Positions 5,992 through 6,930 of a stretch of 6,930 bases of DNA are shown in pieces (the stretch's first letter is position 1; the number at the start of each line of letters is the position of its first letter). A model generated the notes under the pieces. The model did no database searches. It had not been told where the DNA came from and worked only from the letters and a program-made list of their open reading frames with translations. The DNA is from Citricoccus sp. WCRC_4 (lineage in GTDB: Bacteria; Actinomycetota; Actinomycetes; Actinomycetales; Micrococcaceae), in the NCBI GenBank assembly GCA_026645375.1, contig JAPFFX010000195.1:1-6930 (forward strand), given 5' to 3'. The position numbers and the translations under genes were made by a program.

Positions 5992-6930
5992 TCACACGGG
6001 TCCGGCGTCGCTCTCCCGGAGGCGATCCCTGCTGAGCGAGCGGCCGGTGTGCGTGCGGGAGGAGCCGACGACGTTGCCGGACTTCCAGTCCGCCCAGCCC
6101 GGGCGGTCGACCATGAAGTCCTCGATCTCGGCCGCGGAGGCCACGAGCTTCGGGTCGTGCTTGAGGTAGTGACGGGTCTCCCGGGCGACCAGACCGGACA
6201 GGACGAGCAGGCCGATGAGGTTCGGCAGTGCCATCAGGCCGTTCATGATGTCGGAGAAGTTCCACACGACGGCCAGCGGAACGGTGCAGCCGATGAAGAC
6301 GACCAGCGAGAACACGACGCGGTACGGCATCACCAGTCGCTGGCCGAAGAGGCGCTCGACGTTGCGCTCGCCGTAGTAGGACCAGCCCAGGATGGTGGAG
6401 AAGGCGAACATCACCAGGCCGATGGTGACGATCCAGTGTCCCCACTGGCCCGGCAGCCCGGTGGAGAACGCCTCACCGGTCATGGTGGCGGCCGCGTCGC
6501 CACCCAGCTCCCAGGCCCCGGTGGTGATGATGACCAGTCCCGTGAAGGTCACCACGACGATGGTGTCGATGAAGGTCTGGGTCATGGACACCAGGCCCTG
6601 GCGGACCGGGTGGGTCGTCTGTGCGGCGGAGGCGGCGATCGCCGCCGTACCCAGACCGGACTCGTTGGAGAACATACCGCGGGCCACACCGTACTGGATC
6701 ACGATGATCAGGGCCGAACCGGTGAACCCGCCGACGGCGGCGGTGCCGGTGAAGGCATCGGTGAAGATCAGGGCTAAGGCTGCCGGCAGGGCCGGCAGGT
6801 TGACGATCAGGATGTAGAGCGCGGCGAGCACGTAGAAGACGATCATGATCGGCACCAGCGCGGCGGTCACGCGGCCGATGGACTTGATGCCGCCGATGAG
6901 CACCAGCAGTGTCAGCGCGGTCAGGATGAT
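5992..6930 (-). CDS. Alanine/glycine:cation symporter, AGCS family (3' part, start outside the window)
   Basis: Members of this family (TC 2.A.25, AlsT/DagA-like) are membrane proteins that import alanine or glycine with Na+ or H+. The 312 visible residues carry the family signature RGMFSNESGLGTAAIA (residues 84-99 of the visible part), then HPVRQGL and TFIDTIVVVTFTGLVIITTGAW. Hydrophobic segments lie at about 1-12 (cut by the edge), 22-44, 116-138, 160-180 and 200-247. A hydrophilic tail of about 64 residues from RETRHYLKHDPK to DAGPV follows the last helix and should be cytoplasmic. Family proteins are usually 450-500 aa, so roughly 150-190 N-terminal residues lie beyond 6930. The frame stays open through 6930, so the apparent GTG start at 6903 is internal. 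It points the same way as narG, but the gap holds two hairpins and a promoter, so it is probably not part of the nar operon. The exact amino acid and coupling ion cannot be told from sequence. Confidence 0.93.
   Translation of the reverse strand: MILTALTLLVLIGGIKSIGRVTAALVPIMIVFYVLAALYILIVNLPALPAALALIFTDAFTGTAAVGGFTGSALIIVIQYGVARGMFSNESGLGTAAIAASAAQTTHPVRQGLVSMTQTFIDTIVVVTFTGLVIITTGAWELGGDAAATMTGEAFSTGLPGQWGHWIVTIGLVMFAFSTILGWSYYGERNVERLFGQRLVMPYRVVFSLVVFIGCTVPLAVVWNFSDIMNGLMALPNLIGLLVLSGLVARETRHYLKHDPKLVASAAEIEDFMVDRPGWADWKSGNVVGSSRTHTGRSLSRDRLRESDAGPV

Noticed and set aside
2193..6035. A very long open frame (1280 codons) on the plus strand, antisense to narG.
   Set aside because: It is the mirror of a G+C-rich coding frame with few stops. 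Its translation is low-complexity (rich in Gly, Val, Arg, His, Pro), shows no recognisable domain or start signal, and narG on the other strand is unmistakable.
1..6930. CRISPR arrays, tRNA or rRNA genes, insertion sequences, phage or defence genes.
   Set aside because: None is seen. Four ordinary genes and one short intergenic region account for the whole window.

Overview
The window comes from a high-G+C actinobacterium. The DNA is roughly two-thirds G+C by eye, codons end mostly in G or C, and the reductase subunits match mycobacterial NarG and NarH as I remember them (for example a NarG C-terminus of the RSQEV-aromatic type). A member of the Micrococcales or a related order would fit, but the genus cannot be read from this sequence. 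All four genes lie on the minus strand, so transcription runs from high to low coordinates.

Layout in transcription order: (1) 6930-5992, the 3' two-thirds of an alanine/glycine:cation symporter gene (AGCS family), cut by the window edge. (2) 5991-5823, a 169-bp intergenic region with two nested hairpin-forming inverted repeats and a probable narG promoter whose -10 box sits six bases before the narG ATG. (3) 5822-2100, narG. (4) 2100-430, narH, whose start overlaps the narG stop by one base (TGATG). (5) 433-1, the 5' part of narJ, whose start overlaps the narH stop by four bases (ATGA). narI, the cytochrome b subunit, is expected just beyond coordinate 1.

Together narG, narH and narJ encode the cytoplasmic part of a membrane-bound respiratory nitrate reductase and its assembly chaperone. 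Electrons from quinol reach NarI (not seen), pass through the four Fe-S clusters of NarH and the single cluster of NarG, and reduce nitrate to nitrite at the molybdenum bis-MGD centre of NarG. NarJ inserts the cofactor. All expected metal ligands are present in NarG and NarH, so the enzyme looks functional. The overlapping start and stop codons point to translationally coupled expression. The symporter is probably a separate transcription unit that ends in the hairpin region.

I see no undescribed system here: the protein-coding content is a textbook nar operon next to a common transporter. The intergenic region is the least ordinary part. It holds a 54-bp concentric palindrome with two identical GAGGCCTC boxes 42 bp apart, and a promoter geometry that predicts a leaderless narG mRNA.
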